A stretch of 64,000 nt of DNA. Source: Acidaminobacterium chupaoyuni. Its GTDB lineage: Bacteria; Bacillota; Clostridia; Oscillospirales; Butyricicoccaceae. Every line of letters starts with the position of its first letter. Positions within the stretch are counted from its first letter, which is position 1. The notes under the pieces are model-generated. The model was not told the DNA's origin. It searched no databases and worked only from the letters and a program-made list of their open reading frames with translations. The DNA lies in NCBI GenBank assembly GCA_047936785.1, contig CP176394.1; one strand, given 5' to 3'. Made by a program: the position numbers and the translations under genes. Positions 7,708-16,921 of the stretch are shown one piece after another.

Positions 7708-8454
7708 ATGAAGATAGAGATATGCTGCGGAAGCTATGAAGATGTGCTGGCCGCCCAAGCGGGCGGCGCCGACAGGGCAGAGCTGTGTTCCGCCCTGTTT
7801 TTCGGGGGATTGAGCCCTTCGGCGGGCACTTTTTTGATGGCGCAGGAAACCGGCCTGCCCATCGCCGCCATGGTCAGGCCGCGGGAAGGCGGTTTTTGCT
7901 ATAGCGGAGCGGAATTTGAAACCATGTGCCGCGACGCCGAATTTTTCATTGAGCATGGGGCCGAGGGCATCGTTTTCGGATGCCTGAACCGGGATGGCAC
8001 TGTTGACGAAGAAAAAACGGCCATTCTCTGCGCCCTGGCTGGGGGCCGGTGCAAAGCGGTGTTCCACCGGGCGTTCGACCTTTGCAAAACGCCCGCGGAG
8101 GAAACGGCGGAGCAGTTATATCGTCTGGGCGTGGGGCGCATCCTCACCAGCGGCAAACGGGCCGCGGCGGCCGAAGGCGCCGCCGTGATCGCGGCGCTGC
8201 GGCGGCAGATGGCGGGGCGGATGGAAATTTTGCCGGGCAGCGGCATCCGGCCCCATACGGTGGCGCGGCTGCTGGCTGAAACGGGCTGCGATCAGATCCA
8301 TGCTTCCGCGTTGGAGGATGCCTGCGACCCGACGGCGCTGCTTTGCCCCGAGATCCCGTTCACGGGGCTGCGGGCGCCCGCGCAGGGCGTTTACCGTGTG
8401 GGCAGCACAGAAAAAACAGCGGCGCTGGTGGCCGCGGCAAGGGAGGGTTCCTGA
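7708..8454 (+). CDS. cutC: CutC family protein
   Basis: 248 aa, from an ATG preceded by GCGGAGG. A TIM-barrel protein of the CutC family: KIEICCGSYEDVLAAQAGGADRAELC at the N-terminus, AMVRPREGGF (about 52) and FHRAFDL (about 118) are hallmark segments. CutC was linked to copper homeostasis in E. coli, but the biochemical role is disputed. Here it is first in an operon with a ROK sugar kinase and N-acetylglucosamine-6-phosphate deacetylase, with the TGATG overlap typical of translational coupling. That context suggests a role in amino-sugar metabolism more than in copper handling (inference). Confidence 0.9.
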   Translation: MKIEICCGSYEDVLAAQAGGADRAELCSALFFGGLSPSAGTFLMAQETGLPIAAMVRPREGGFCYSGAEFETMCRDAEFFIEHGAEGIVFGCLNRDGTVDEEKTAILCALAGGRCKAVFHRAFDLCKTPAEETAEQLYRLGVGRILTSGKRAAAAEGAAVIAALRRQMAGRMEILPGSGIRPHTVARLLAETGCDQIHASALEDACDPTALLCPEIPFTGLRAPAQGVYRVGSTEKTAALVAAAREGS

Positions 8455-9338
8455 TGAAAATATTGGCTTTTGATGTGGGCGGAACCGCCATCAAGACGGC
8501 CCGCGTCACAGCGGAAGGCAAAATGGAAGGCTTCGCCGAGCATGCTTATCCCGCGCCGGGCCGCGAGGGAGTGATGCGCATTTTGCGCCGCGAGGCCGAA
8601 AAAGGCGATTTTGACGCCATCGGCATCAGCACGGCGGGGCTGGTAGACAGCGAAAAGGGTGAGATCATTTTTTCCAGCGAAGCCATTCCCGGCTATACGG
8701 GAACACCCCTCAAAGCGTGGATGGAAGAAGAGTTCCGCCGCCCCACAAGCGTGATGAACGATGTGAACGCCGCCGCGCTGGGCGAAGCGGCCTATGGCGC
8801 GGGCAAAGAATATAACGATTTTCTGTGTTTGACTTATGGAACCGGCATCGGCGGCGCCATTGTGATCGATAAAAAGATCTATGGCGGCAAAAGCGGCCTT
8901 GCCGGAGAGATCGGGCATATCGCCACCCACTATGGCGGCAGAAGCTGCGTTTGCGGCGGCCGCGGATGCTATGGGGAATATGCTTCGGCCACGGCGCTGG
9001 TGCGCGCCTGCCGTGAAGTTTCAGAAGAATTCCATGACGGCAGGGCCGTTTTTGAAGCGTTTTATCGCGGTGACGCCCGCGTCAAGGCGCAGATCGATGA
9101 CTGGATCGATGAGATCGTTTTGGGACTTGTGATCGCCGTGCATATTTTCAACCCCCCTGCGCTGATCCTGGGCGGCGGCATCATGAACGAAGCTTATATC
9201 GTGGAACAGACCGAGCGCAGGCTGAGGCAGGCGGTGATGCCCGGTTATCGGGATGTGGTGGTGCGCCACGCGTTTTTGGGCAGCGGCGCGGGCATACTGG
9301 GCGCCGCGCGCAACGCCATGGAAAGGATCGGCCTATGA
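8454..9338 (+). CDS. ROK family sugar kinase, probably amino-sugar specific
   Basis: 294 aa. The start ATG overlaps the cutC stop codon (TGATG). An N-terminal ATP-binding motif, AFDVGGTAIKTA, and the ROK zinc site CVCGGRGCYGEYAS with GHIATH upstream (about 155-180) place it in the ROK family with kinase activity. The reaction is ATP-dependent phosphorylation of a hexose. N-acetylglucosamine or N-acetylmannosamine is the likely substrate because nagA follows with a 4-bp overlap (ATGA). Glucokinase remains possible. Confidence 0.88.
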   Translation: MKILAFDVGGTAIKTARVTAEGKMEGFAEHAYPAPGREGVMRILRREAEKGDFDAIGISTAGLVDSEKGEIIFSSEAIPGYTGTPLKAWMEEEFRRPTSVMNDVNAAALGEAAYGAGKEYNDFLCLTYGTGIGGAIVIDKKIYGGKSGLAGEIGHIATHYGGRSCVCGGRGCYGEYASATALVRACREVSEEFHDGRAVFEAFYRGDARVKAQIDDWIDEIVLGLVIAVHIFNPPALILGGGIMNEAYIVEQTERRLRQAVMPGYRDVVVRHAFLGSGAGILGAARNAMERIGL

Positions 9339-10438
9339 TTCTGGCAAATGCGCTTCTCTGGCGTGAAGACCATTGGGAAGCAGGCGATCTGGCCATGGAA
9401 AACGGCGTGATCTGTGAAAGCTCCTGCGGGCCGCGGCTGGATTGCGGCGGGCGGCGTTTGATGCCCGGGCTGGTGGATGTGCACACCCACGGAATCGCGG
9501 GGTTCGATTTCGGCAGCGCGGCGGCGGAAGAGATCGGCCGCATGGAGGAAGCTTATCTGCACCAGGGCACCACCACGCTGCTGGCAACTTTGGTTTCGCT
9601 GGCTGAAGAAAGCTATTTTCATCAGGCGAAAGCCCTTTTGCCGCGCTGCGGCGAAGCGGGCCCTCTGCTGGGCATCCATGCCGAAGGGCCTTTTCTGGCC
9701 CCGGCCAAAAAAGGGGCCCATAACGGCGAATATTTAAAAACGCCCGATCCGGCGCTTGCGCAGGCGCTGTGGCAAGCCTTTGGCGGCAGATTGATGCGCA
9801 TGACCGCCGCGCCCGAACTTCCGGGGATACCGGAGCTGGAAGCATTCGCCGCGGGGAAATTCACCCTTTCGCTGGGCCACACCGCCTGTGATTACGAGCA
9901 GGCGCGGCGGGCGCTGAGGCAGGGGTTTTGCGCGGTGACCCACCTTTATAACGCCATGCTGCCGATGCACCACCGGCAGCCGGGGCCTGTGGCTGCCGCG
10001 CTGGAAAGCGACGCCTGGCTTGAGATGATCTGCGATGGCATCCATCTGGCGGATGGCGTGATCCGCATGATGTTTCGCGGGTTTTCAGACCGCATCGTGC
10101 TGATTTCGGATTCCATCGCCGCCTGCGGGCTGGGGGATGGCGCTTATGAACTGGGCGGCCTGGCGGTGAGCGTGAAAGCGCGGCGCGCCACTTTGGGCGA
10201 TGGCACGCTGGCGGGTTCGGCCTTTTCTCTTTGGGATTGCCTGACCCACTGTCTGGAGATCGGCATTCCCGAAGAACTGGCCATCCCCGCGGCAACGAGC
10301 CACCCCGCGCGGCTGCTGGGGCGGGAAGACAGCCTGGGCACTTTGCGCCCGGGCGCCCGGGCCGATATCCTTGCGGCGGATGAAAACTGGCGCCTGCGGC
10401 AAGTTTGGAAAAATGGGAAAAGCGTTGCCGTTTTTTAA
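9335..10438 (+). CDS. nagA: N-acetylglucosamine-6-phosphate deacetylase
   Basis: 367 aa. Converts GlcNAc-6-phosphate to glucosamine-6-phosphate plus acetate. An amidohydrolase barrel: DVHTHGIAGFDF (HxH, about 48), HAEGPFLAPAKKGAH (metal Glu, about 115), LGHTACD (about 182), THLYNAMLPMHHRQPG (about 202) and the catalytic Asp in ISDSIAACG (about 258). It is last in the operon, overlaps the ROK kinase gene by 4 bp, and is followed by two strong terminators. Confidence 0.95.
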   Translation: MILANALLWREDHWEAGDLAMENGVICESSCGPRLDCGGRRLMPGLVDVHTHGIAGFDFGSAAAEEIGRMEEAYLHQGTTTLLATLVSLAEESYFHQAKALLPRCGEAGPLLGIHAEGPFLAPAKKGAHNGEYLKTPDPALAQALWQAFGGRLMRMTAAPELPGIPELEAFAAGKFTLSLGHTACDYEQARRALRQGFCAVTHLYNAMLPMHHRQPGPVAAALESDAWLEMICDGIHLADGVIRMMFRGFSDRIVLISDSIAACGLGDGAYELGGLAVSVKARRATLGDGTLAGSAFSLWDCLTHCLEIGIPEELAIPAATSHPARLLGREDSLGTLRPGARADILAADENWRLRQVWKNGKSVAVF

Positions 10439-10448
10439 GCAAAGAGAG

Positions 10449-10476
10449 AAAAGGGGCGTTTATAAACGCCCCTTTT
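10449..10476. terminator. Bidirectional terminator after nagA
   Basis: AAAAGGGGCGTTTA/TAAACGCCCCTTTT forms a nearly loopless stem with T/A runs on both sides. Confidence 0.85.
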
Positions 10477-10483
10477 ACGATAG

Positions 10484-10516
10484 AAAAAGCCCTCCGCCGC
10501 CGGCGGAGGGCTTTTT
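10484..10516. terminator. Second bidirectional terminator
   Basis: AAAAAGCCCTCCGCCG and its complement lie back to back, ending in TTTTT on either strand. It insulates nagA from the convergent M16 peptidase gene. Confidence 0.85.
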
Positions 10517-10557
10517 ATGACAGGCCGCAGAAGCGGCAAAAATCTTAAAAATAAAAA

Positions 10558-11802
10558 TCAGAGAAGCTTGCGATATTCTTCTTCGGAAGCAATCTGCCCC
10601 ACGGCGGAAAAAGAAATTTTCGCAGGATCAAAAATTTCGCGGGCCAGGGCGCAGACACCTTCAACGGAAACACTGTCGAACCCGCGGATCAGATCTTCTT
10701 CGCTGAGGCTGTGGCCATAGGTCAGTTCGTTGCGGGCGTTTGCGGTCATGCGGCTGTTCATGTTTTCAAGCCCCATCAGCGCGGAAGATTTCAGCTGTTC
10801 GCGGCTGCGGGCCACCTCGCTTTCGCTGGGGCCTTCGGCCAGAAAGCGTTTGGTCTCTTCGCCGATCAGGCGCAGCGCCTGCATTTCGGTCTGGCGGCCC
10901 AAAGCGGTATAGATGCCGAAATAGCCGGTATCCTGATGGGTGGCCGAGAAGGAATAGATGGTGTAGCACAGGCCGCTTTTTTCGCGCACGGTCTGGAACA
11001 GGCGCGAAGACATGCCGCCGCCGAAAATATTGTTGAGCACAGCCATGGTGAAGCGCTGATCGGAAGCGGTGTTGATGCCCGGATAGCCGATGCAGAGATG
11101 GTTCTGTTCGATCTCTTTTTTCTTCAGCGTGAAGGCGGGATGATAAACGGCGGGCGGGCATTCCAAAACGCCGCTGCCCTGCATGGCTTCAAACCGCTGT
11201 GCGATCAGATCGATATCGGCGGGGGTGAAGCTGCCCGCGATGGAGACCACGGTGTTTTCGGGGCGATAGTGGCTGCGGCAATATTCGCGCAGGGTTTCGC
11301 CCTGAATTTCGGCCAGCGTTTCGGGTGTTCCCAAAATGGGGCGGCCCAGGGGCAGATCGTGATAGATCTCGGCGCTCATGCGTTCGGTGACCAGATCTTC
11401 GGGGGTATCTTCATACATGCCGATCTCTTCCAAAATCACGCCGCGTTCCAAATCGGTTTCTTCCTGGCCGAAGCGTGAATGAAAGAACATATCGCATAAA
11501 AGCTCGGCCGCTGTCTGAAGGTGGGTGTCGAGCGTGCGGGCATAATAACAGGTGTTTTCTTTGGTGGTGAAGGCGTTGACCTGCCCGCCGATGGCATCGA
11601 ATTCTTCGGCCAGCTGGGCGGCGGAACGGGTTTGCGTGCCTTTAAACATCATGTGTTCGATGAAATGGGAGATGCCGCTCAACCGGGCGGGTTCATGGCG
11701 CGAACCGCTTTCCACCCACAGGCCGATGGCGCAGGATCGCACCGAGGGCACATGCTCATAAAGAAGGCGCACGCCGTTTTTCAAAACTTTTTTTTCAATC
11801 AT
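10558..11802 (-). CDS. M16 family zinc peptidase
   Basis: 414 aa from the ATG preceded by GAGGGAAG. A cytoplasmic M16B peptidase with the inverted zinc motif HFIEHMMFKGT (HxxEH, about 48-52) and the downstream Glu in LEEIGMYEDTPED (about 125). The second half-domain is present. It lies downstream of pnp, the same neighbourhood as mlpA/ymxG after pnpA in Bacillus. It probably degrades peptides; the substrate is unknown. Confidence 0.92.
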   Translation of the reverse strand: MIEKKVLKNGVRLLYEHVPSVRSCAIGLWVESGSRHEPARLSGISHFIEHMMFKGTQTRSAAQLAEEFDAIGGQVNAFTTKENTCYYARTLDTHLQTAAELLCDMFFHSRFGQEETDLERGVILEEIGMYEDTPEDLVTERMSAEIYHDLPLGRPILGTPETLAEIQGETLREYCRSHYRPENTVVSIAGSFTPADIDLIAQRFEAMQGSGVLECPPAVYHPAFTLKKKEIEQNHLCIGYPGINTASDQRFTMAVLNNIFGGGMSSRLFQTVREKSGLCYTIYSFSATHQDTGYFGIYTALGRQTEMQALRLIGEETKRFLAEGPSESEVARSREQLKSSALMGLENMNSRMTANARNELTYGHSLSEEDLIRGFDSVSVEGVCALAREIFDPAKISFSAVGQIASEEEYRKLL

Positions 11803-11871
11803 TGAACTTCCCTCGCTTAAAAAATCGGGGCGGGAGATCTTCATCGCCCGCCCCGCTGATGTTCTCAAACC

Positions 11872-14022
11872 TTAGTTTGCGCCGTTTTCGCTGTCTTTAC
11901 CCTCGCCGCGGGCAAGAATCTCGGCGATCGCATCTTTTCTGGAAAGGTTGATGCGGCCCTTGTCGTCGATCTCGGTGACTTTCACCCAGGTCATGTCGCC
12001 CACATTCAAAACATCGGTGACTTTGCCTACGCGGTGATTTTCCAGCTTGGAAATATGCACCAGACCGTCTTTGCCCGGGGCCAGTTCGACAAATGCGCCG
12101 AAATCGAGGATGCGCACGACTTTGCCATAGAACAGGTCGCCCACTTCGGGGTCTTTCACAATGGTCAGAATGATCTTTTTGGCGCGTTCGCAATCATCCT
12201 GGTTGGTGGAAGCGATGCACACCACGCCGTCGTCGTTGATATCGATTTTGGTGTTGGTGTCGGCGGTGATCTTCTGGATGACAGAGCCGCCCTTGCCGAT
12301 CACATCGCGGATCTTATCGGGATCGATGGTCAGAGTGATCATCTTGGGGGCATAGGTGGAAAGATGATCGCGGGGCGCGGGGATCGCCTTGAGCATGACT
12401 TCATTCAAGATTTCCATGCGTGCCACGCGGGTTTTTTCAAAAGCTTCGCCGATGATCTCCAGGGTCAGGCCGTCGCACTTGATATCCACCTGAATGGCGG
12501 TGATGCCCTTTTCTGTGCCCGCCACTTTGAAATCCATATCGCCGAAGAAATCTTCGATGCCCTGGATATCGGTGAAAGTGATATGGCGCTCGCCTTCGGT
12601 GACAAGGCCGCAGGAAATGCCCGCGACAGGCGCCTTAATGGGCACGCCGGCATCCATCAAAGCCAGTGTGGAACCGCAGACAGAGCCTTGAGAAGTGGAG
12701 CCGTTGGAAGAAACCACTTCGGAAACCAAGCGGAAGGAATAGGGGAATTCTTCGATGGAGGGGATCACAGGATCCAGCGCGCGTTCTGCCAGAGCGCCGT
12801 GGCCGATCTCGCGGCGGCCGGGGCTGCGAACGGGCTTTGCTTCGCCGACGCTGTAGCCGGGGAAGTTATAGTGGTGCATATAGCGCTTTTCTTCTTCTTC
12901 ATAAATGGTGTCGAGTTCCTGAGAATCGCGCAGGGTGCCCAGTGTGGCAATGGTCAACACCTGGGTCTGGCCGCGGGTGAACAGGCCCGAACCGTGAACG
13001 CGGGGCAGAACGCCCACTTCGGCCGCCAGGGGGCGAACTTCGGTGAGGCTGCGGCCGTCAACGCGCTTGTGATCATCCAAAATCATGCGGCGAACGACTT
13101 TCTTTTGCAGCTTATACATGCATTCGCCGAACAGCGCGTCGCTGTCGGGATATTTTTCGGAAAAATGCTCGATGACTTCGGCTGTCAGCGCGTCGATGGC
13201 GCGGTCGCGGTCGGTTTTGTCAACGGCGATCACGGCTTCACGCACGCGGTCGATGCAGAAAGCTTCCACATCCGCCATCAGGTCGGCGGGAACGGCTTTG
13301 CTTTCGAATTCGAACTTGGGCTTGCCCAGTTCGGAAGCGATGTGATCGATGAAGGCCGCCAGCTTTTTGATCTCGCCGTGGGCGATCTCAATGGCTTTGA
13401 GCATCTGGTCGTCGGGGAACTGATCGGCGCCGGCTTCGATCATGCAGACTTTTTCGCCTGTGCCGGCAACGGTGAGGTTCAGCTCGCTTTTGGCGCGCTG
13501 GGCGGAATTGGGGCAAACGACATAAGCGCCGTCAACATAGCCCATGGTCACGCCCGCGATGGGCCCGTTCCAGGGGATATCGGAAATGGAAAGCGCCACG
13601 GAAGTGCCCAGCATGGCGGCGACTTCGGGCATATTATCGGGATCCACCGACATCACGGTGCAGTTGATGACAACATCGTTGCGCATATCGGAAGGGAAGA
13701 AGGGGCGGATGGGGCGGTCGATCAGGCGGGAAGCCAGGATCGCGCGCTCGGAGGGGCGGCCTTCACGGCGCATGAAGCTGCCGGGGATGCGGCCGACGGC
13801 ATACAGTCTTTCTTCAAAATCCACCGAGAGGGGGAAGAAATCGATGCCGGCGCGGGGGGCTTTGGATGCGGTGGCGGTGACCAATACGCAGGTCTCGCCG
13901 AAGCGCACCATGCAGGAACCGTTGGCGAGGCCCGCCAGTTTGCCGGTTTCGATCACCAGTTTGCGGCCCGCAAGCGTGGTTTCATAGGTTTTTTCGTTGG
14001 GAAAAGTCATGGGTGTGATCAT
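11872..14022 (-). CDS. pnp: Polyribonucleotide nucleotidyltransferase (PNPase)
   Basis: 716 aa. A phosphorolytic 3'-5' exoribonuclease, usually a trimer in the degradosome. Order: RNase PH domain 1 (about 15-145, FMRREGRPSERAILASRLIDR), helical linker, RNase PH domain 2 (about 320-460, GSGLFTRGQTQ), KH (about 560-620, IRDVIGKGGSVIQKI) and S1 (about 628-695, GKVVRILDFGAFVEL). AGGAGG lies 10 nt before the chosen ATG; a TTG nine bases upstream is too close to that site. It follows rpsO with a stable hairpin between them. Confidence 0.97.
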   Translation of the reverse strand: MITPMTFPNEKTYETTLAGRKLVIETGKLAGLANGSCMVRFGETCVLVTATASKAPRAGIDFFPLSVDFEERLYAVGRIPGSFMRREGRPSERAILASRLIDRPIRPFFPSDMRNDVVINCTVMSVDPDNMPEVAAMLGTSVALSISDIPWNGPIAGVTMGYVDGAYVVCPNSAQRAKSELNLTVAGTGEKVCMIEAGADQFPDDQMLKAIEIAHGEIKKLAAFIDHIASELGKPKFEFESKAVPADLMADVEAFCIDRVREAVIAVDKTDRDRAIDALTAEVIEHFSEKYPDSDALFGECMYKLQKKVVRRMILDDHKRVDGRSLTEVRPLAAEVGVLPRVHGSGLFTRGQTQVLTIATLGTLRDSQELDTIYEEEEKRYMHHYNFPGYSVGEAKPVRSPGRREIGHGALAERALDPVIPSIEEFPYSFRLVSEVVSSNGSTSQGSVCGSTLALMDAGVPIKAPVAGISCGLVTEGERHITFTDIQGIEDFFGDMDFKVAGTEKGITAIQVDIKCDGLTLEIIGEAFEKTRVARMEILNEVMLKAIPAPRDHLSTYAPKMITLTIDPDKIRDVIGKGGSVIQKITADTNTKIDINDDGVVCIASTNQDDCERAKKIILTIVKDPEVGDLFYGKVVRILDFGAFVELAPGKDGLVHISKLENHRVGKVTDVLNVGDMTWVKVTEIDDKGRINLSRKDAIAEILARGEGKDSENGAN

Positions 14023-14181
14023 AAAACACAATCCTCCTGTTTGATATTCCGCGGAGTCCCTCTGGCTTTTAGCACTTGAATCGGGGCAAAAAAGAACATG
14101 GTTTTGCCGCCATTCAACTGCTAAAACGCGGGGGCCCGCAGGGTTGATATGGTTGAAAAAGCAAGGGTCAAAATGCGGAAT

Positions 14182-14206
14182 AAGGGAGGACAGAGTGTCC
14201 TCCCTT
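14182..14206 (-). other. rpsO-pnp intergenic hairpin
   Basis: An 11-bp perfect stem (AAGGGAGGACA/TGTCCTCCCTT, loop of 3) immediately follows rpsO. The minus-strand T tract is short (TTATT), so it may be a partial terminator or processing site controlling read-through into pnp. Confidence 0.6.
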
Positions 14207-14213
14207 AAAAAAC

Positions 14214-14480
14214 TTACTTACGCAGGCCGAGTTTCGCCACGATGGCGCGATAACGCTCGACATCTTTCTTTTGCAGATAGTTGAGCAGGCCACGGCGCTG
14301 GCCGACCAGCATCAGCAGGCCACGGCGGCTGTGGTTATCTTTCTTGTGGATCTTCAGGTGTTCGTTCAGTTCGTTGATTCTGGCTGTCAGAATCGCGATC
14401 TGCACTTCGGGCGAGCCTGTGTCGGTGGGATGCAGGCGGTTCGCTTCGATAACTTCTGTTTTTTTGTCTTTCAGGATCAT
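14214..14480 (-). CDS. rpsO: 30S ribosomal protein S15
   Basis: 88 aa, the exact usual size. It binds 16S rRNA early in assembly of the platform. The sequence contains LHPTDTGSPEVQIAILTARI and DNHSRRGLLMLVGQRRGLLNYL, both diagnostic. It has its own promoter and a leader of about 110 nt, and precedes pnp as in most bacteria. Confidence 0.98.
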   Translation of the reverse strand: MILKDKKTEVIEANRLHPTDTGSPEVQIAILTARINELNEHLKIHKKDNHSRRGLLMLVGQRRGLLNYLQKKDVERYRAIVAKLGLRK

Positions 14481-14484
14481 TGGA

Positions 14485-14590
14485 TAATTCCTCCGTTTAA
14501 ATTAAAATACACCGCAGGGCTGCGTGACGGGCTACGGGGGGTGCCTTGCTGCACAAGGCTTGCATCCCGAAACGAGGCACAAGGGCATTT
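14485..14590 (-). promoter_or_regulatory. rpsO mRNA leader, possible S15 autoregulatory element
   Basis: The leader contains GCCTTG/CAAGGC (loop of five) and further GC-rich segments (CACGCAGCCCTGCGGTG) before the GGAGG site. S15 represses its own translation by binding such leaders in several bacteria. The fold was not computed, so this is only a candidate. Confidence 0.35.
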
Positions 14591-14596
14591 ACATGA

Positions 14597-14625
14597 ATTA
14601 TAGCATGAACCCCGTTCTTTGTAAA
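14597..14625 (-). promoter_or_regulatory. rpsO promoter
   Basis: Minus strand: -35 TTTACA, 17-bp spacer, -10 TATAAT. Confidence 0.8.
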
Positions 14626-14677
14626 GAAATAAAATAAGATAAAATCGCAAAAACAAAAGGACCTTTCGGCCTTTGCC

Positions 14678-14706
14678 TTGACGGCGGCGCAGGGCTTTGC
14701 TATATT
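14678..14706 (+). promoter_or_regulatory. proBA promoter
   Basis: -35 TTGACG, 17-bp spacer, -10 TATATT, about 90 nt before proB. No T-box or other riboswitch is apparent in the leader. Confidence 0.65.
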
Positions 14707-14797
14707 TATATAATGTACCGCAAAGGGCAGAAATACAACAAGAATTTTTTGCCGCGGGCCAATTTACGCCGCAGGCGCGGCGAAAAGGAGCATGACA

Positions 14798-15589
14798 ATG
14801 AACGAGATCAGCAGAGCCAAGCGCATCGTCATCAAAATCGGCACAAGCACCCTGACTTATGAAACGGGGCGCATCAACATCCGCCGTTTTGAGCTGCTGT
14901 GCAAAGTCCTTTCGGATATCAAAAATTCAGGGCGCGAGATCATCCTTGTGTCTTCCGGCGCGGTGGGCGTCGGGGTGGCCAAGCTGGGGCTGGAATGCCG
15001 CCCAAAGGATATCCCGGGGAAACAGGCCGCCGCCGCGGTGGGGCAATGCGAACTGATGTATCTTTATGATAAATTGTTTTTGGAAAAAAGCCACAAAGTC
15101 GCCCAGCTTCTGCTGACGCGCGATGTGTTCGAACGGGAAGTGCGCAAGAAAAACGCCCGCAACACTTTTGAGCGCCTGCTGACGCTGGGGGCCATTCCCA
15201 TCGTCAACGAAAACGACACTGTTTCCACGGAAGAACTGGAATTCGGCGATAACGACACGCTTTCGGCCATGGTGGGCGTTTTGACAAAAGCGGATGCCCT
15301 GATTATTCTTTCCGATATCGACGGCCTTTATGACAGCGACCCCAATAAAAACCCCGATGCAAAGCTGATTCCTTATATTGAAAAAATCGATGAACAGATC
15401 GAAGCCATCGCCGGGGGCAGCGCTTCGGGCCTGGGAACGGGCGGCATGACCACCAAGATCCAGGCGGCGAAGATCGCCACTTCCCACGGCATGACCATGG
15501 CCATCGTCAACGGATCCGACCCGAATCTGCTCTATGACCTTTTGGATGGCAAGCAGGCAGGCTCACTTTTCCTGCCGCAGAAAGCATAG
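14798..15589 (+). CDS. proB: Glutamate 5-kinase, short form
   Basis: 263 aa. First step of proline synthesis: ATP phosphorylates the glutamate gamma-carboxyl. It has the amino-acid-kinase fold with RIVIKIGTSTLT at the N-terminus, LVSSGAVGVG (about 50), NENDTVSTEELEFGDNDTLS (about 142-160) and GTGGMTTKIQAA (about 212). It ends without the C-terminal PUA domain of the E. coli enzyme (367 aa), as in many Firmicutes. The ATG at 14798 is preferred over 14792 because AAGGAG is 7 nt away. proA follows after 12 bp. Confidence 0.96.
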   Translation: MNEISRAKRIVIKIGTSTLTYETGRINIRRFELLCKVLSDIKNSGREIILVSSGAVGVGVAKLGLECRPKDIPGKQAAAAVGQCELMYLYDKLFLEKSHKVAQLLLTRDVFEREVRKKNARNTFERLLTLGAIPIVNENDTVSTEELEFGDNDTLSAMVGVLTKADALIILSDIDGLYDSDPNKNPDAKLIPYIEKIDEQIEAIAGGSASGLGTGGMTTKIQAAKIATSHGMTMAIVNGSDPNLLYDLLDGKQAGSLFLPQKA

Positions 15590-15601
15590 GAGGAACGAAA
15601 A

Positions 15602-16849
15602 ATGGATCATCTTCATCAGCTGGCCTCTCAATCAAAAGAAGCCGCAAGAGCCCTGGCGCTTTATGATACCCAAACCAAAAACCGCGGGCTGGAAGCTATC
15701 GCCGCGGCGCTGCTGGCGGGCTGTGACGAGATTCTGGCCGCCAACGCGCAGGATCTGGCCGAAGCCGAAACAAACGGCGTGCGCCCCACGATGCTGGATC
15801 GGCTGAAGCTGACCAGAGCGCGCGTGGAAGCCATGGCCGCCGGCGTTTTGCAGGTGAAGGAACTGGCCGACCCTGTGGGCGAAGTGATGGAAACCCTCTG
15901 CCGCCCCAACGGCATGAAAATCGAAAAAGTCAGGGTGCCGCTGGGCGTCATCGGCATCATTTATGAAGCGCGCCCCAATGTAACGGTGGATTCCGCCGTT
16001 TTATGCCTGAAATCGGGCAACGCCGCTTTTTTGCGCGGCGGCAAAGAGGCGTTTCGTTCCAACAGGGTGCTCGCGAAGATCATGCGCGGCGCGCTGGAAC
16101 AGGCGGGGCTGCTGCCCGACTGCATCGTGCTGCTGGATGATATTTCGCGCGAAACGGCCGCCGAGATGATGCGCCTGCGCGGCTTTATCGATGTGCTGAT
16201 CCCCCGCGGCGGCGCGGGGCTGATCCGCAGCGTGGTGGAAAACGCCAGTGTGCCCGTCATCGAAACGGGAACCGGCAACTGCCACCTTTATGTGGATGAA
16301 ACAGCGGATATAGAGATGGCCGCCCGCATTTTATATAACGGCAAATGCACCAGACCTTCTGTCTGCAACGCGCTGGAAACCGTTTTGGTGCATGAAAAAG
16401 CGGCCGCCGCGTTTTTGCCCAAGGCTTACGCGATGCTTGAAAAAGATCATGTGCAGTGGCGCGGATGCCCCCGCACCCGCGAGCTCCTGCCGCAGGCGGA
16501 ACCTGCCGCGGAAGAAGATTTCGCAACGGAATTCAACGATTATATCCTGGCCTGCAAGGTCGTCGGCAGCGAAGATGAGGCGCTGGAGCATATCCGCCGC
16601 TATTCCACAAAACACAGCGAATGCATCGTCACCGAAGACCGGGCCGCCGCAGACCGTTTCACGGCGCAGGTGGATGCCGCCGCCGTTTATGTGAACGCTT
16701 CCACCCGATTCACCGACGGCAGCGAATTCGGCATGGGGGCGGAGATCGGCATTTCCACCCAGAAAATGCACGCCCGCGGCCCCATGGGGCTGAAAGAACT
16801 GACAAGCTATAAGTATCTGGTTCACGGAAACGGCCAGATCAGAGAATAA
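15602..16849 (+). CDS. proA: Gamma-glutamyl phosphate reductase
   Basis: 415 aa, the normal length. NADPH reduction of glutamyl-5-phosphate to the semialdehyde, the second step of proline synthesis. It has an aldehyde-dehydrogenase fold: GVIGIIYEARPNVTVDSAVLC (about 117-137), GNAAFLRGGKEA, GTGNCHLYVD (about 222), the catalytic Cys in NGKCTRPSVCNALE (about 245-258), and GAEIGISTQKMHARGPMG near the end. It is coupled to proB by a 12-bp gap with AGGAGG. Confidence 0.97.
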   Translation: MDHLHQLASQSKEAARALALYDTQTKNRGLEAIAAALLAGCDEILAANAQDLAEAETNGVRPTMLDRLKLTRARVEAMAAGVLQVKELADPVGEVMETLCRPNGMKIEKVRVPLGVIGIIYEARPNVTVDSAVLCLKSGNAAFLRGGKEAFRSNRVLAKIMRGALEQAGLLPDCIVLLDDISRETAAEMMRLRGFIDVLIPRGGAGLIRSVVENASVPVIETGTGNCHLYVDETADIEMAARILYNGKCTRPSVCNALETVLVHEKAAAAFLPKAYAMLEKDHVQWRGCPRTRELLPQAEPAAEEDFATEFNDYILACKVVGSEDEALEHIRRYSTKHSECIVTEDRAAADRFTAQVDAAAVYVNASTRFTDGSEFGMGAEIGISTQKMHARGPMGLKELTSYKYLVHGNGQIRE

Positions 16850-16866
16850 AACAGAAATGTTTTGAC

Positions 16867-16904
16867 GAAATGCCCGAAAGCTAACCCTTGCTTTCGGGCA
16901 TTTC
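16867..16904 (+). terminator. proBA terminator
   Basis: A 14-bp perfect stem, GAAATGCCCGAAAG/CTTTCGGGCATTTC, with a 10-nt loop. The downstream promoter for queT overlaps its loop and descending arm. Confidence 0.8.
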
Positions 16905-16916
16905 GCATGATATACT
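16888..16916 (+). promoter_or_regulatory. queT promoter
   Basis: -35 TTGCTT, 17-bp spacer, -10 TATACT. The -35 lies within the proBA terminator loop. Confidence 0.6.
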
Positions 16917-16921
16917 GAACA

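Noticed and set aside
12034..14079. 681-aa open frame antisense to pnp
   Set aside because: It mirrors a certain PNPase gene; long antisense frames are expected at this GC content, and it has no ribosome site or recognisable domain.
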